Assembly (NCBI RefSeq): GCF_001286805.1
Contig: NZ_CXYV01000001.1
Coordinates: forward strand, 218,405 to 282,404
DNA length: 64,000 nt
Reading direction: 5' to 3'
From: Kallipyga gabonensis
GTDB lineage: Bacteria; Bacillota; Clostridia; Tissierellales; Peptoniphilaceae
Shown: positions 1 to 6,854 of the stretch, piece by piece
Position numbering within the stretch: position 1 is the first letter of the stretch
Layout: every line of letters begins with the position of its first letter
The notes under the pieces: model-generated
Told to the model about the DNA's origin: nothing
Database searches by the model: none
The model's input: the letters and a program-made list of their open reading frames with translations, nothing else
Position numbers and translations under genes: made by a program

Positions 1-1
1 A

Positions 2-907
2 TTTCATGCGGTTAAAACGTATCGTTTAGGATATTCTGTCAGCTTCGTTATTCGCCGCTACAAGATCTCAAAAGCCTCACTCATGCGTTGGAATCGCCGC
101 TTTGACGGCAGCCGAGAGTCACTAATGGACCGTTCCCACCGACCGAAAAGTCCGCATCCTACTGCCCATACGGAAGAAGAAATAACCTGGATTCAAAATT
201 TCATTCGGCGAAATCCAACCATCTCTCTCATTGAACTCTACGCCAAGCTGAAATTTCAAAAGGGCTACTGCCGCCATCCCTGCTCACTTTTTCGTTTTCT
301 TCGGAAACAGGGCTTTTACCAACAAAAAGCCTCAAAGAAGAAACCCTATATTCCGAAGCCTTACGATACCCCGAAAGCACTCGGCGTGAAGTGGCAACTC
401 GATGTCAAATATGTTCCAAACGCTTGTTACGTGGGGAAAATGCCGGATCGATTCTTTCAATACACCGTCATCGATGAAGCCAGCCGAGAACGCTTCATTT
501 ACCCCTTCCGTGAACAATCTTCCTATTCCACCGTCCAATTTGTAAAAATGGCCATCCGTCATTTCGGCTACCAACCCCAGACCATTCAAACCGACAACGG
601 CGTTGAATTCACGCATTTCCGTGAGACCGATCAGGTCCATCCTTTCGATCTTTACTGTCAGGAGAAGGGAATCGAGCACAAGCTGATTCGGCCAAGGACT
701 CCAAGACATAACGGAAAGGTCGAGCGAAGTCACCGCAATGACAATGAGCGTTTTTATGCTCATCTCTCCTTCTACAGTGATGAAGACTTGATTCAACAAA
801 TGAAGCGCTATCTCTACAAATCCAACCGACTACCTATGCAGACGCTACAATGGCTAACGCCTATGGAAAAAAAAAGCCCAATTACTGGCGGGCTAGCCCG
901 CCAGTAA
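2..907 (+). CDS. DDE transposase (IS481/IS3-like), 5' end cut by window
   Basis: The frame is open from base 2, so the gene starts outside the window; the first internal ATG is at 83. An N-terminal helical region is followed by an integrase core with the three acidic residues in the usual contexts: D in QLDVKY, D in QTDNGVEF and E in HNGKVERSH. It would cut and rejoin insertion sequence ends. The C-terminus reads into a perfect palindrome at 882-907 that also supplies the stop, which is unusual for the family. An A9 run at 867-875 precedes it. Family placement between IS481 and IS3 orfB-like is uncertain because the left end is missing. Confidence 0.85.
   Translation, partial: FHAVKTYRLGYSVSFVIRRYKISKASLMRWNRRFDGSRESLMDRSHRPKSPHPTAHTEEEITWIQNFIRRNPTISLIELYAKLKFQKGYCRHPCSLFRFLRKQGFYQQKASKKKPYIPKPYDTPKALGVKWQLDVKYVPNACYVGKMPDRFFQYTVIDEASRERFIYPFREQSSYSTVQFVKMAIRHFGYQPQTIQTDNGVEFTHFRETDQVHPFDLYCQEKGIEHKLIRPRTPRHNGKVERSHRNDNERFYAHLSFYSDEDLIQQMKRYLYKSNRLPMQTLQWLTPMEKKSPITGGLARQ
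882..907. repeat. 26-bp perfect palindrome at transposase 3' end
   Basis: TTACTGGCGGGCT and its exact complement meet at the centre, giving 13-bp arms with no spacer. It overlaps the last codons and stop of the transposase. Without a following T-run it is not a classic terminator. It may be a terminal structure of the insertion sequence or a separate insertion. Confidence 0.75.
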
Positions 908-1044
908 TGAGGATAGCACACAGGAGATCTCAACTTACTTTTTTGGTCTCACATCATTTACAAACCTACATTCCCGGAGAAAACCGATCCTTTCCCCTCT
1001 TGATTTCTGAGCCACATAAGCATATGATAAAAGGGATCAAATTC

Positions 1045-1117
1045 GGGTTCGTAGCTCAGTTGGGAGAGCGCTGCGTTCGCAACGCAGAGGTCGTGGGTTC
1101 GACTCCCATCGGATCCA
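1045..1117 (+). tRNA. tRNA-Ala (anticodon CGC)
   Basis: The full cloverleaf folds by eye. The acceptor GGGTTCG pairs with CGGATCC and includes the G3:U70 wobble that identifies alanine tRNAs. The D-arm is GCTC/GAGC, the anticodon stem CTGCG/CGCAG with loop TTCGCAA, the T-arm GTGGG/CCCAT, and the discriminator is A. No CCA is encoded (ATTT follows). The last 13 bases plus one form the left attachment site of the prophage, so integration restored the tRNA. Confidence 0.93.
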
Positions 1118-1118
1118 T
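1105..1118 (+). other. attL core
   Basis: The 14-bp core is identical to that at 35557-35570 and overlaps the T-arm and acceptor 3' half of tRNA-Ala. This is the usual target of tyrosine integrases. Confidence 0.88.
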
Positions 1119-1133
1119 TTGCTAAAACTGATT

Positions 1134-1259
1134 AAAACTCAATAAAACGTAAATGGGCATATTACAGGGTTTCAGGAGTTCGTGATTTCATTTGAAAACT
1201 CAATTAAACCCAATAAATCCATATAAATGTTATCAAAATGTTATCGGAAATTGAGTTTT
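1134..1259. repeat. Putative integrase arm-type sites next to attL
   Basis: AAAACTCAAT occurs at 1134-1143 and 1195-1204 and in inverted orientation at 1250-1259, all within 145 bp of the attL core in otherwise gene-free DNA. Short repeats at this distance from a core are typical of arm sites bound by the N-terminal domain of tyrosine integrases. The role is inferred. Confidence 0.5.
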
Positions 1260-1262
1260 AGG

Positions 1263-1289
1263 GAGAGGCCATCTGGTCTCTCTTTTTTT
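1263..1289 (+). terminator. Rho-independent terminator
   Basis: An 8-bp stem GAGAGGCC/GGTCTCTC (one G-U) with loop ATCT is followed by seven T. It would stop transcripts from tRNA-Ala before the prophage genes. Confidence 0.75.
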
Positions 1290-1312
1290 GTCTCATAAAA
1301 AAAGAGGGGGTG

Positions 1313-1507
1313 TTATTCCCCCTCTTTTAGCTTCTCCCTCTTCTCTGCAATCAGTGACTCCAGCTCCTCAAGATCTTCAAGCGTTGCCCGATTCCGGATA
1401 AACGAACGTGCCGCCGATTTAGCAGAATTGTACCGCCTTCTTTCAGGATTCTGGGCGTTCCACTTTTTGCTTGCACGGATTTGGGCTTCACTCGTCTTCT
1501 TCTCCAT
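1313..1507 (-). CDS. Small phage protein, unknown function
   Basis: The ATG is preceded by AAGGAGGAAGTA, a near-perfect ribosome-binding site. The 64-residue product is highly basic in the first half (many K, R and N) and ends in an acidic/basic coiled-coil helix (EDLEELESLIAEKREKL). It resembles the short lysine-rich proteins often encoded near attachment sites of Bacillota prophages. No function can be assigned. DNA binding is possible from its charge. Confidence 0.7.
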   Translation of the reverse strand: MEKKTSEAQIRASKKWNAQNPERRRYNSAKSAARSFIRNRATLEDLEELESLIAEKREKLKEGE

Positions 1508-1622
1508 TACTTCCTCCTTCCTTTAATCTGAACGTACAAGTTCGCTAAGCTGACTACCAGGTTCAAGATCAATAATACTCTTAGTGTTGTCATAACTCTT
1601 TTCTGGGTATAAGATAGGTACA

Positions 1623-1654
1623 CCCCCTGACGGGGGGAGGGGCTTTCGCCCCTC
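1623..1654 (-). terminator. Two adjacent GC hairpins after small peptide gene
   Basis: GAGGGGC/GCCCCTC with a 4-base loop (1637-1654) lies next to CCCCC/GGGGG with a 3-base loop (1623-1636), directly downstream of the 29-residue ORF. No T-run follows. They probably stabilise or end that transcript. Confidence 0.5.
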
Positions 1655-1660
1655 TTGGTT

Positions 1661-1750
1661 CTAGCCCTTACGGTTGTTTTTGATAGTTTCTATCAGGCCA
1701 ATGATGTTCACTATCAGCCCCGCAAGGGCTATTATTGTATCTATCTCCAT
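1661..1750 (-). CDS. 29-residue membrane peptide, type I toxin-like
   Basis: The ORF MEIDTIIALAGLIVNIIGLI... encodes one hydrophobic helix followed by a short basic tail (KNNRK). It has AAAGGAGG upstream and a consensus promoter at 1802-1830. Single-helix peptides of about 30 residues with a charged tail, strong promoter and structured 5' UTR are typical of type I toxins (TxpA/Bsr/Fst class) and of holin-like toxins. No antisense RNA was identified, so the toxin role is inferred. Confidence 0.6.
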   Translation of the reverse strand: MEIDTIIALAGLIVNIIGLIETIKNNRKG

Positions 1751-1776
1751 TCCCTTTTCCTCCTTTCTTTCATATT

Positions 1777-1794
1777 GAGGTTTCTCTCAACCTC
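1777..1794 (-). promoter_or_regulatory. 5' UTR hairpin of the small peptide mRNA
   Basis: GAGGTT/AACCTC with a 6-base loop lies within a few bases of the predicted transcript start and 26 bases before the ATG. Such 5' stem-loops often control translation of type I toxin mRNAs. Confidence 0.5.
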
Positions 1795-1801
1795 TGAATA
1801 T

Positions 1802-1830
1802 ATTATAAACCATAGTTTATATAATGTCAA
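1802..1830 (-). promoter_or_regulatory. Consensus sigma-A promoter with internal palindrome
   Basis: On the minus strand TTGACA and TATAAT are separated by exactly 17 bases, a perfect consensus. The spacer contains the palindrome TATAAAC-CATA-GTTTATA, a plausible operator. It drives the 29-residue peptide. Confidence 0.8.
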
Positions 1831-1851
1831 CACTTTTTTCAGTTTTTTCAC

Positions 1852-1890
1852 AAAAAAAATAGCCGTGTCTCTAATTAAAGAGGCACGGCT
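1852..1890 (-). terminator. Terminator of the late/lysis transcript
   Basis: On the minus strand AGCCGTGCCTC pairs with the later GAGACACGGCT (one mismatch) and is followed by A and T8. It lies about 85 bases after the holin stop and before the separate promoter at 1802-1830. Confidence 0.8.
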
Positions 1891-1945
1891 TCGCACGATT
1901 CACTCACGATTAAAGCTAGGTAAATACAGACTTTCATCCAATTAT

Positions 1946-1978
1946 CGCACGATTAACGCACGATTAACGCACGATTAA
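1946..1978. repeat. 11-bp tandem repeat, three copies
   Basis: CGCACGATTAA is repeated three times head to tail, with two degenerate copies at about 1891-1914. The first unit overlaps the holin stop codon. The helical-turn spacing suggests iteron-like protein binding, but this is unproven. Confidence 0.8.
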
Positions 1979-2205
1979 CGTCCGGGCTTTGAAGGGATGG
2001 TGATGTGTCTTTTTTGGTGCTGGACACTGGAGCTCATAAAGATGGCCCCGAGGAAGGTCGTGACTGCCGTAAGAATCGTGACCACTAGGGCAGTCGGTCC
2101 CCAGGATAGGCTCTCCCCTACCGTCTGGACCAGGGTGGCCGTGGCGGGTAGGACCAGAGTGATGATCCACTTCAAGATGTCGTAAGATTCATTAGATAGC
2201 TTCAT
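1975..2205 (-). CDS. Phage holin (Dp-1-like)
   Basis: The 76-residue protein begins MKLSNESYDILKW and has two hydrophobic segments (about residues 10-28 and 35-56) and a basic tail ending SKPGR. This fits the small two-helix holins whose N-terminus starts MKLSN..YD.LKW. It would form membrane lesions that release the endolysin. The start at 2205 is chosen over the longer frame because AAAGGAGA lies 7 bases upstream. It is the last gene of the lysis cluster and its stop lies in the 11-bp repeat. Confidence 0.85.
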   Translation of the reverse strand: MKLSNESYDILKWIITLVLPATATLVQTVGESLSWGPTALVVTILTAVTTFLGAIFMSSSVQHQKRHITIPSKPGR

Positions 2206-2218
2206 AGTGTTTTCTCCT

Positions 2219-2671
2219 TTACTGTTTTTCTGTCTTCCAGATATACGCTTCAATTTCGTGAATATTTGCCGTGGTCGTGTGGTTGATCCCTTTTTGCTCC
2301 AGTGACCGTAAAACGGCCAGTAGAGCCTTTAAGATCATCCGCATTTCCGTGTCCTGCCGGTCATCGTGGGCTTGCTCCTCCTTGATCATCTTGGCGTGAT
2401 CTTGGAGGGTTTTGTCGTGACAAGTGAGGAGATCAAGGTCGTGAGCGAATTTTTGGTCCTGGCGGTCTAGCTTTTCCAGGATCTCCTTGATCGAGAGGAT
2501 CTCCCCCTTATGCCCCACGATCTCTTCCAGGTCCTTGGTCTTGATATACCGCTCCCCTACCGCATTCTGAGCTTCTGTAAGTTCCTTCCGTATTTTGTTA
2601 AAAGCCCCCAGGACCGTCCCGATTACGGAGGCAAAGCCTAGGAGGAGTAAGAAAATTTGTTCTGGTGCCAT
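2219..2671 (-). CDS. Phage membrane-anchored coiled-coil protein
   Basis: The product has 150 residues: an N-terminal hydrophobic segment (IFLLLLGFASVIGTVLG, about residues 6-22) and then a long charged helix (KEILEKLDRQDQKFAHDLDLL and onward). The ATG directly follows the endolysin stop. Proteins of this build are common between endolysin and holin genes of Bacillota phages. It may be a second holin or a lysis regulator, but no domain is recognised. Confidence 0.7.
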   Translation of the reverse strand: MAPEQIFLLLLGFASVIGTVLGAFNKIRKELTEAQNAVGERYIKTKDLEEIVGHKGEILSIKEILEKLDRQDQKFAHDLDLLTCHDKTLQDHAKMIKEEQAHDDRQDTEMRMILKALLAVLRSLEQKGINHTTTANIHEIEAYIWKTEKQ

Positions 2672-3610
2672 CTACCGTCCGCCTTCCATTTTTTTAATAA
2701 AGTCCATCACCTTGTCCCGGGTCTTAAAGCGGTCAGCCCCGGATAGGACGATGTCCGCCCATGTCTTTTTCTCACCGCCTACCTGGATGATATTGGAGTC
2801 CATCATCTCCTCTGGAGGTGCTCCCTTTTTAACCATGGCACATGTACCTAAAGCCTGAGCCAGGATATCCACCGCCGGCTTGTCTCCATCACCCTCGTAG
2901 CAGATCAGGTATGCTCTCGGCTGTGGGGCGGTCTTGGCTTTGTCCTCCTCCTTTTTGTCCAGCTTGGGAGTTTGGATGGGCTTCTTGAAGCCGTTGAGGC
3001 CCTTTTCTCGGATGATGGTCGGATAGTCACGGTAGGCGTAGTTCATGTCGACCCTGCCACGGATCCCCGGGACCGACCCGTCTGAGGTGTACTGCCATAC
3101 CCCGCAAGGCCGGGAAGGCTCTTTGATCCCCCAGTGGGCCAGCCAGAGGTCGTACTTCTTAAGCTCGGGCTCTCTCCGGACCATCTGGTCGTACCAGGAG
3201 GTTGAGCAGTAGTACATGGCATAGTATCCCGCCCGCTCGATCTCCCGGAGCTGGTATAAGAGCATAGAGGCCTTTTCTCCCCATGATGGGTTGCCATTTT
3301 TCCGCCTCCACCCATCGGCATCCTCGGTGTCAATCACCACAGGAAGCTCGGGATGAAGGCCCTGAATCTTTTGTAAAAAGCCCTGGACCTCGACCTTGGC
3401 CTGGGAAAGACCTGTTGCATAAGAATAGCAGTAGAGGCCGAAAGGAATTTTATACTCTCGGCATCCTCGGATGTACTCATCCAGTCTTGGGTCAAGATGG
3501 AAGCTCCAGCCAAAGCCCGCACGGATAAAAATGAAATCCACGGCTTTTCTTACCTGGGAAAAGTCTATTTTCCCGTTATGCTTGGAAATGTCGATCACTT
3601 TTTTTGCCAT
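2672..3610 (-). CDS. GH25 endolysin (N-acetylmuramidase)
   Basis: Residues 1 to about 210 match the GH25 lysozyme fold: VIDISKHNG at the N-terminus, the catalytic acidic pair in VVIDTED (94-97), YCSTSWYD, and WQYTSDGSVPGI...VDMNYAY. The roughly 80-residue C-terminus (IIQVGGEK..., LSGADRFKTRDKV) loosely resembles clostridial cell-wall-binding repeats (CWB2), a weak assignment. It cleaves the glycan strand of peptidoglycan at lysis. The start at 3610 is favoured by AAAGGAGAAGAAA; the upstream codons lack a signal peptide or binding site. Length is 312 residues. Confidence 0.92.
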   Translation of the reverse strand: MAKKVIDISKHNGKIDFSQVRKAVDFIFIRAGFGWSFHLDPRLDEYIRGCREYKIPFGLYCYSYATGLSQAKVEVQGFLQKIQGLHPELPVVIDTEDADGWRRKNGNPSWGEKASMLLYQLREIERAGYYAMYYCSTSWYDQMVRREPELKKYDLWLAHWGIKEPSRPCGVWQYTSDGSVPGIRGRVDMNYAYRDYPTIIREKGLNGFKKPIQTPKLDKKEEDKAKTAPQPRAYLICYEGDGDKPAVDILAQALGTCAMVKKGAPPEEMMDSNIIQVGGEKKTWADIVLSGADRFKTRDKVMDFIKKMEGGR

Positions 3611-3750
3611 TTTCTTCTCCTTTCTTTTTTCCACCAAAAAAAGGCCATATAGGCCCTTCATTTAAGCACTTTTTCATTGTCAAAGGTGTCATTGTGCCTT
3701 TACATCCCTAAAATTAAATCTGACGAGGCTAGGAAGCTGTCAGAGGAAAT

Positions 3751-4356
3751 CTAGGCTGTAGACTTGTTGGAAGCCAGGTCCCAAGTGGGGAATCCCACCT
3801 CGGGGCCCTGGTTTGTGTCCTCACAAGCGTAGTAATCGACCCCTTGATAGGTCACAACGGTCCCTTTGGGGTACTTTACCCCGGGCTTGGGGTCGGGCTG
3901 GTCTTGCTGGATCGGCCCGCCCTTCCAATAGTCCTTGGCCTTTTCGCTTTCCGGGCCGTTTTCCTTGCTCGTCACATGGTCTATTTTTGCCATATAAAGC
4001 ACGTCACCGATCCGGTAGGCATCCCCCGCATCCACGGGTAGGCCCTCATCCCACTTAGGATACTGCTCGATCATCTCTTTGGTCGCCTGGGCTCCGGGAT
4101 CTCCCGTGAGGAGGACGGCCAAGTGGTTATTAGCCTGGGCTAGCTTTTCCTGGACTTCCTGGAGGGCTTTTTTTGTATCCAGGACTTCCTGGCGGATCCG
4201 GCCCTCCTCGCTTGCCTGGATCGTCTCCCTGAGCTTATAAGCACTATCCACGGTGGAGTAGCGGGAATCGTCCAGGCTTACCTGGTCGGTCTGCTCGATC
4301 CCGCCGACGTAGGTCCTAAGGGTATACATACTGTCGTTTTTTGTGATGGTTAGCAT
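3751..4356 (-). CDS. Phage tail-associated protein with chitin-binding-like C-terminus
   Basis: The product has 201 residues. The N-terminal part is beta-rich (MLTITKNDSMYTLRTYVGG), a central helix follows (TKKALQEVQEKLAQANNHL), and the end GTVVTYQGVDYYACEDTNQGPEVGFPTWDL resembles the small aromatic carbohydrate-binding modules (CBM5/12 type) found on phage tail tips. It probably helps bind the cell surface. It lies between the receptor-binding protein genes and the lysis genes, with AGAAAGGACATGAA upstream. Confidence 0.6.
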   Translation of the reverse strand: MLTITKNDSMYTLRTYVGGIEQTDQVSLDDSRYSTVDSAYKLRETIQASEEGRIRQEVLDTKKALQEVQEKLAQANNHLAVLLTGDPGAQATKEMIEQYPKWDEGLPVDAGDAYRIGDVLYMAKIDHVTSKENGPESEKAKDYWKGGPIQQDQPDPKPGVKYPKGTVVTYQGVDYYACEDTNQGPEVGFPTWDLASNKSTA

Positions 4357-4368
4357 TTCATGTCCTTT

Positions 4369-4803
4369 CTAGCAAAAGCCGTCTAGCTCTTGGAGCCCTT
4401 GCGTGGTACTGATAAAGGCTTGGGTGTACTCGACCCCTTGGCTGTTTAGGGCGATTGCCTGTGGAAGAAGAAGCTTAATAAATTTGTTTTTCTCGCTTTC
4501 TGTTAGTTGTTTCATTGTGTAGAAGTCTCCCCACGGGGCATAAGAAGAAACGTAATACAAATCGGTTTCGGTGAGCAGATAAAAAAAACGATTTATTTCG
4601 AATACGCACCCAGCAAATCCTTCTTTAGGGAGATCCATGCCCGATTCAATAGTCAACGGCGAAAAAGAACCATCTTTTCTTAAAAGCTGACCTGACTTGT
4701 TGTTAAGATAAGAATAAGAAACGATTGTGACACTATATTTTTCGTTGACCTCTACAGTAGCTTTTTCAAAAGTTATTAAATCAACCCTTAGATACTCGTC
4801 CAC
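4369..4803 (-). CDS. Phage tail-region protein, unknown
   Basis: The product has 144 residues and starts at a GTG preceded by AGGAGGGGTGAT. It is beta-rich with many aromatic residues (DLYYVSSYAPWGDFYTM) and shows no signal peptide or membrane segment. The DNA is more AT-rich than its neighbours, suggesting a recently acquired accessory gene in the host-range region. No family is recognised. Position suggests a baseplate or receptor-binding accessory. Confidence 0.65.
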   Translation of the reverse strand: MDEYLRVDLITFEKATVEVNEKYSVTIVSYSYLNNKSGQLLRKDGSFSPLTIESGMDLPKEGFAGCVFEINRFFYLLTETDLYYVSSYAPWGDFYTMKQLTESEKNKFIKLLLPQAIALNSQGVEYTQAFISTTQGLQELDGFC

Positions 4804-4804
4804 A

Positions 4805-6313
4805 TCACCCCTCCTTTTTGATCAGGAAAATCGTCCCCACTGGGTAAGACCCACTGGACTGCTGGCTCTTGGCATCATCTAAGCTTGTACAAAGGACGAA
4901 TTTCTGACTGATCAAGTCTTTGACCTGGGCCTGGGTCTGGTACTCGGAGTGGCTATGCCCTTTGTCGGCCTTTTCCTCCAAAGCCTCACTCAGGCCATCA
5001 AGCTTCCACTTATCGGAAGCGGACAGTAGCCCGTCCTCCGTCGCCGTAGCTAGGGGATAGGTGGTATCTTTATCCTCTCTTTGCTCCAAGGCGGTGACCC
5101 GGCTTTTTAGCGTGCTATCGTCATACTCTGGGATGACCACGTCCCCGGTCTTGCCATTGACGCTCTTGACCTTCCCCGCCTTGGCCAGGCCATCTGTAAA
5201 GGTCCCCATGCTAGGGACCATATAGGGGGCTACTCCCCCCGCCTGCCCTTGGACTTTGACCGCCCCTGCCTGCTCACTCGTAGCGTCAGGGAAGACCCCT
5301 TGCATAGCCTCACTCCAGCCCTCAAAGGTGGTCTTTCGATCCTTTTCGGCTTCTACCCGGCCCGCTTCTTGGCTCTCCCGGATCCTCTCGCTTTCCTGTC
5401 GGTCGGCTTCCTGGCGGGACCGGGATCCTTCCGCAGAGGCCCGGGCCCTTTCTGCCCGCTCTCTCTCCGCCTCCTTGCTTACCCGGAGGCTTTCGGCTTT
5501 GGCTCTTGCACTTTCCGCCTGGGCTCTTTTGGCCTCTTCACTTGATCGGGCCTCTTCCTGAGTAGCCCTTGTCTTTTCGGCACCGACTCGGTTGGCCTCT
5601 TGGCGTTTTCTCGCCTCTTCTGCCTGTACCCTTATCGCCTCTTGGCTTTCGATAGTCCCGATCTCTTGGCGGTAGTGGTCATCTTGGGCCTTGAGGCTTT
5701 CGACCGTCTTTTTCCCCTCACTGCTAAAGGCCTCGTAGTCGCTGGCCCGCTTCCGCTCTGCCTCGACCCGTCCGGCCTCTCCGGCTTCAAGTGTGGCCAA
5801 GTCTTTATTTCCCCGGTCAGCGTAGTCCTTGGCCTCTTGGGCCTTTTGAGTGACTGCATCCAGTGCGGCCTTAGCACTCTCCGCTTGCTCATGCAGTTTT
5901 TGGAAATCCATATGGATCCCGGTCCCATCTTTTGAGTCTTCTCCGCCAATAAAGTTCTGAACTCTAACTCTTGACCAGTTGGTCATAATCAGGTTTTTAT
6001 CATCTTCTTTTAGGGCGAGCTGAATATCTACCTCACCGCCTCCGGCTAAAGCTTTAGAAGGGACTTCAACCTCCCAATAATCATCTATTGCTGATCCCTC
6101 TAGGTAGTAGCTCTCTTTTGTATCAACATTTCTTGCGTAGCAGGTCACTTTTTGTCTCTCAGAGGGGCTGATCACATCGCCTTTTGATGAGATAAACCGG
6201 GCTTGATACCCCCGGGTTCCTACTTCCCCTTCATGTAGAATCAGGTCTGGAATCTGCGAGTCTCTAAAATGGACTGTGACGGGAACTAGTCCCGCCCCAC
6301 TAACACTAGTCAT
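4805..6313 (-). CDS. Baseplate upper/receptor-binding tail fibre protein (BppU-like)
   Basis: The product has 502 residues. Residues 1-125 match the BppU N-terminal domain (VTVHFRDSQIPDL, EGEVGTRGYQARF, WEVEVPSKALAGGGEVDIQ). A long coiled coil follows (about 130-345) built of E-A-x-R-x-x-A/E repeats, giving GC-rich repetitive DNA. Then come the collar motif VKSVNGKTGDVVI and a tip domain with GHSHSEY. It would attach to the baseplate by its N-terminus and contact the host with its tip. AAAGGATTCCAT precedes the ATG. Confidence 0.85.
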   Translation of the reverse strand: MTSVSGAGLVPVTVHFRDSQIPDLILHEGEVGTRGYQARFISSKGDVISPSERQKVTCYARNVDTKESYYLEGSAIDDYWEVEVPSKALAGGGEVDIQLALKEDDKNLIMTNWSRVRVQNFIGGEDSKDGTGIHMDFQKLHEQAESAKAALDAVTQKAQEAKDYADRGNKDLATLEAGEAGRVEAERKRASDYEAFSSEGKKTVESLKAQDDHYRQEIGTIESQEAIRVQAEEARKRQEANRVGAEKTRATQEEARSSEEAKRAQAESARAKAESLRVSKEAERERAERARASAEGSRSRQEADRQESERIRESQEAGRVEAEKDRKTTFEGWSEAMQGVFPDATSEQAGAVKVQGQAGGVAPYMVPSMGTFTDGLAKAGKVKSVNGKTGDVVIPEYDDSTLKSRVTALEQREDKDTTYPLATATEDGLLSASDKWKLDGLSEALEEKADKGHSHSEYQTQAQVKDLISQKFVLCTSLDDAKSQQSSGSYPVGTIFLIKKEG

Positions 6314-6345
6314 ATGGAATCCTTTCTAGGCATAAGAAAAGGCAG

Positions 6346-6486
6346 CTAGCTTTTTATGCTCTCTGCCTTCATTTCTTTCAGCCGTTTTTTTGTTTTTTCC
6401 TGTAGGCCGAAGTTTGACCCGATATCTTCCAGCTTAATCCGCCCATCTAGAACTGCCTTTGCTAGCATTTCAACTACTGCATTCAT
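6346..6486 (-). CDS. Small phage protein (CD1375/XkdX-like)
   Basis: The 46-residue product begins MNAVVEMLAKAVLDGRIKL. It resembles the tiny helical proteins found after the tail spike gene in many Bacillota phages (pattern: hydrophobic helix, G.K...DIP). The start overlaps the previous stop (ATGA at 6483-6486) and AAGGAGG lies at ideal distance, so it is translationally coupled. Function is unknown. Confidence 0.7.
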   Translation of the reverse strand: MNAVVEMLAKAVLDGRIKLEDIGSNFGLQEKTKKRLKEMKAESIKS

Positions 6487-6842
6487 ATCGTGCCTCCTTG
6501 GGATTGAGATAACATCAATGCAAATTCAAGATTTTGTGTTTCTACGGCTTGAATCCGGGCATCTCTATTAGCATCTTCCTGTTTCGTTTTCTCAAAGTCT
6601 TGAGCATTTAACTCCACCTTATCAAGAGCTAATACTTTCTCAATATATTTTTCTGTCAGCTCTTCTTTGGTCGTTTTTCTATCAAGCAATGCTCTAAGAT
6701 CAGATGGAGTGACCCTTAAAACTCCATTTACATCTCCGTAGGTCGCAGAGATCACCCGAAAACTTATCGTGGCCCCAATAATAGTAGGCTCTAGTGCCGT
6801 TTGATCCGTGGAATAATTGATATACACTTCTCCAAGTTTCAT
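6483..6842 (-). CDS. Phage tail-region protein, unknown
   Basis: The product has 119 residues: a beta-rich N-terminal half (EVYINYSTDQTALEPTIIGATISFRVIS) and a helical C-terminus (DFEKTKQEDANRDARIQAVETQNLEFALML). AGGGAGAAACAG precedes the ATG. It lies between the tail spike gene and the small CD1375-like gene and is coupled to the latter by a 4-base overlap. It may be a baseplate accessory, but the family is not recognised. Confidence 0.65.
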   Translation of the reverse strand: MKLGEVYINYSTDQTALEPTIIGATISFRVISATYGDVNGVLRVTPSDLRALLDRKTTKEELTEKYIEKVLALDKVELNAQDFEKTKQEDANRDARIQAVETQNLEFALMLSQSQGGTI

Positions 6843-6854
6843 CTGTTTCTCCCT

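Noticed and set aside
850-1125. A 91-codon plus-strand ORF spanning the transposase end and tRNA-Ala
   Set aside because: It runs through the complete tRNA-Ala gene and has no ribosome-binding site; it is a chance frame.
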